Shown piece after piece: positions 14,940 through 15,649 of a stretch of 15,649 bases of DNA. The stretch's first letter is position 1, and each line of letters opens with the position of its first letter. Source of the stretch: Scatosoma sp045655705 (GTDB lineage Bacteria; Bacillota; Clostridia; Christensenellales; Borkfalkiaceae); assembly GCA_045655705.1 (NCBI GenBank), contig JAZOPU010000066.1:1-15649 (forward strand), in the 5' to 3' direction. The position numbers and the translations under genes were made by a program. A model generated the notes under the pieces. It was not told where the DNA came from. It did not search any database and saw nothing but the letters and a program-made list of their open reading frames with translations.

Positions 14940-15527
14940 TTAATTAAACCTCTTTGCCGCTTTACTTACCGCAACGGTAAGAACAGGCGTTAAAATAACA
15001 GCACAAATAAGCTCTATCGGGAAATTGATTGTAATACACATTTTAATCCAATCAGCTACCCCAAAGCCCCCTTCTATGCCTGCGGGGAAAAATATCGACA
15101 AACAAGTAATAACTAAAACCGTGTTGGTTAAAATTCCCATCGCCGAACCAATCGCAAGTGGTAACGTTGTATTCCAAAACTTCCCTTCCCTTTTTTGAGT
15201 AAATTTCTTTGCTAAACAATAACACCCGTAACCCACAGGTCCAACAAACAATCTCGGCAAAATAGATATCCAAGGCATAAGGAAGTAAGGATTACCTATA
15301 AACAATGCACACAATAGAGAAGTTACACCAAATACAATAGAAAATAAAAACGATCGTTTTAAATCCCAAGAAAGACACAGCGTCATAAGTATGCCAAGGG
15401 ATAAAAATGCTGGTGGCGTATAAGCAAAAATCTTGAACACTGCTGATTCAAGAAACAAAACAGCAACCATAACAGCCGACATTACACCAAGCAAAGCCAC
15501 CGTACGAGAAGTTTTTTTCTTTTCCAT
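14940..15527 (-). CDS. ECF transporter S component, probably pantothenate-specific (PanT-like)
   Basis: A 195-residue integral membrane protein with about six hydrophobic segments (roughly 9-31, 40-53, 58-77, 85-106, 121-146, 163-187), the size and layout of an energy-coupling factor S component. A short AxxxA-type pattern (A18, A22) in the first segment fits the docking helix used to bind EcfT. The segment GNPYFLMPWISILPRLFVG (78-96) resembles the NP...SxLPR region I associate with PanT-like members. The substrate is inferred mainly from coaX two bases downstream. No EcfA or EcfT gene is present, so it would use a shared module encoded elsewhere. GGAGG lies about six bases before the ATG. 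The gene is clearly more AT-rich than its neighbours. Confidence 0.85.
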   Translation of the reverse strand: MEKKKTSRTVALLGVMSAVMVAVLFLESAVFKIFAYTPPAFLSLGILMTLCLSWDLKRSFLFSIVFGVTSLLCALFIGNPYFLMPWISILPRLFVGPVGYGCYCLAKKFTQKREGKFWNTTLPLAIGSAMGILTNTVLVITCLSIFFPAGIEGGFGVADWIKMCITINFPIELICAVILTPVLTVAVSKAAKRFN

Positions 15528-15595
15528 AATAAACCTCCATCGAGTTCTTTTTCAAGATACCCGTAGAAAACATTGTATTTATCCTGCGTTTTATC

Positions 15596-15638
15596 GCTAT
15601 TGGTCGAACCGCAAACGCGTATTCGCCAAGGACATAGC
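15596..15638 (-). promoter_or_regulatory. Structured 5' leader hairpin upstream of the transporter gene
   Basis: Read on the minus strand, GCTA, TTGG, CGAA and CGC pair in order with TAGC, CCAA, TTCG and GCG. This gives 15 pairs with a 5-base bulge (15630-15634), a single bulged A (15604), a small internal loop and a four-base GTTT loop (15613-15616). It lies at or very near the predicted transcript 5' end and about 70 bases from the start codon. I do not recognise a TPP, THF or other known riboswitch in it. It may be a 5' stabilising stem or part of an uncatalogued regulatory leader. Confidence 0.55.
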
Positions 15639-15641
15639 AAT

Positions 15642-15647
15642 ATTATA
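15642..15647 (-). promoter_or_regulatory. Probable -10 box of the transporter-coaX transcript
   Basis: A perfect TATAAT on the minus strand lies about 115 bases before the transporter start codon. The matching -35 box would be outside the window, so this is half a promoter. Transcription would start near 15635, at the base of the leader hairpin. Confidence 0.5.
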
Positions 15648-15649
15648 CA

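Noticed and set aside
1..15649. Mobile elements, CRISPR arrays, tRNA or rRNA genes, toxin-antitoxin or defence genes
   Set aside because: Reading both strands showed no repeat array, transposase, integrase or RNA gene. The window is almost entirely biosynthetic genes on one strand.

Overview
The window carries 16 protein genes (one of them cut by the left edge), all on the minus strand, so transcription runs from high to low coordinates. Short HisG with a separate HisZ, AAGGAG-type ribosome binding sites, consensus sigma-A promoters, a type III pantothenate kinase, an ECF S component and a UPF0597 protein together suggest a low-to-mid-GC Firmicute. A gut-type Clostridia lineage is likely, but the genus cannot be told from this. 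No rRNA, tRNA, mobile element, CRISPR array or phage gene was seen, and no gene-free stretch exceeds 300 bases.

Layout in the direction of transcription. (1) 15649-12719: a leader with a -10 box and a strong predicted hairpin, then an ECF transporter S component (probably pantothenate), coaX, hom, and a UPF0597 / L-cysteine desulfidase-like gene, closed by a good intrinsic terminator at 11407-11438. (2) 11333-227: a promoter, then serC, serA (with its own consensus promoter), a DUF1015 gene and the full run hisZ-G-D-C-B-H-A-F-IE, closed by a terminator touching the hisIE stop codon. The gaps between serA, DUF1015 and hisZ are only 11 and 22 bases and I see no promoter there, so serine and histidine synthesis look like one 12-gene transcript. 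(3) 186-1: a promoter and the start of a lipoprotein gene that leaves the window.

How the genes work together. SerA and SerC make O-phospho-L-serine from 3-phosphoglycerate. The nine his genes convert PRPP and ATP to histidine, except for histidinol-phosphate phosphatase. Phosphoserine phosphatase is also absent, so both pathways lack their phosphatase step here. The uncharacterised DUF1015 protein lies exactly between the two gene blocks and has a DGHHR motif like the one in ParB/Srx-fold proteins such as serine kinase SerK. A role in phosphoserine/serine turnover is the most interesting hypothesis in the window. Upstream, pantothenate uptake plus CoaX would feed CoA synthesis, Hom makes homoserine, and the UPF0597 enzyme probably breaks down cysteine or serine.

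The other observations are regulatory: a structured 5' leader before the transporter, a serA promoter whose -10 box lies only 12 bases from the annotated start codon, inverted repeats over the serC and lipoprotein promoters, and a sharp drop in GC in the transporter gene.
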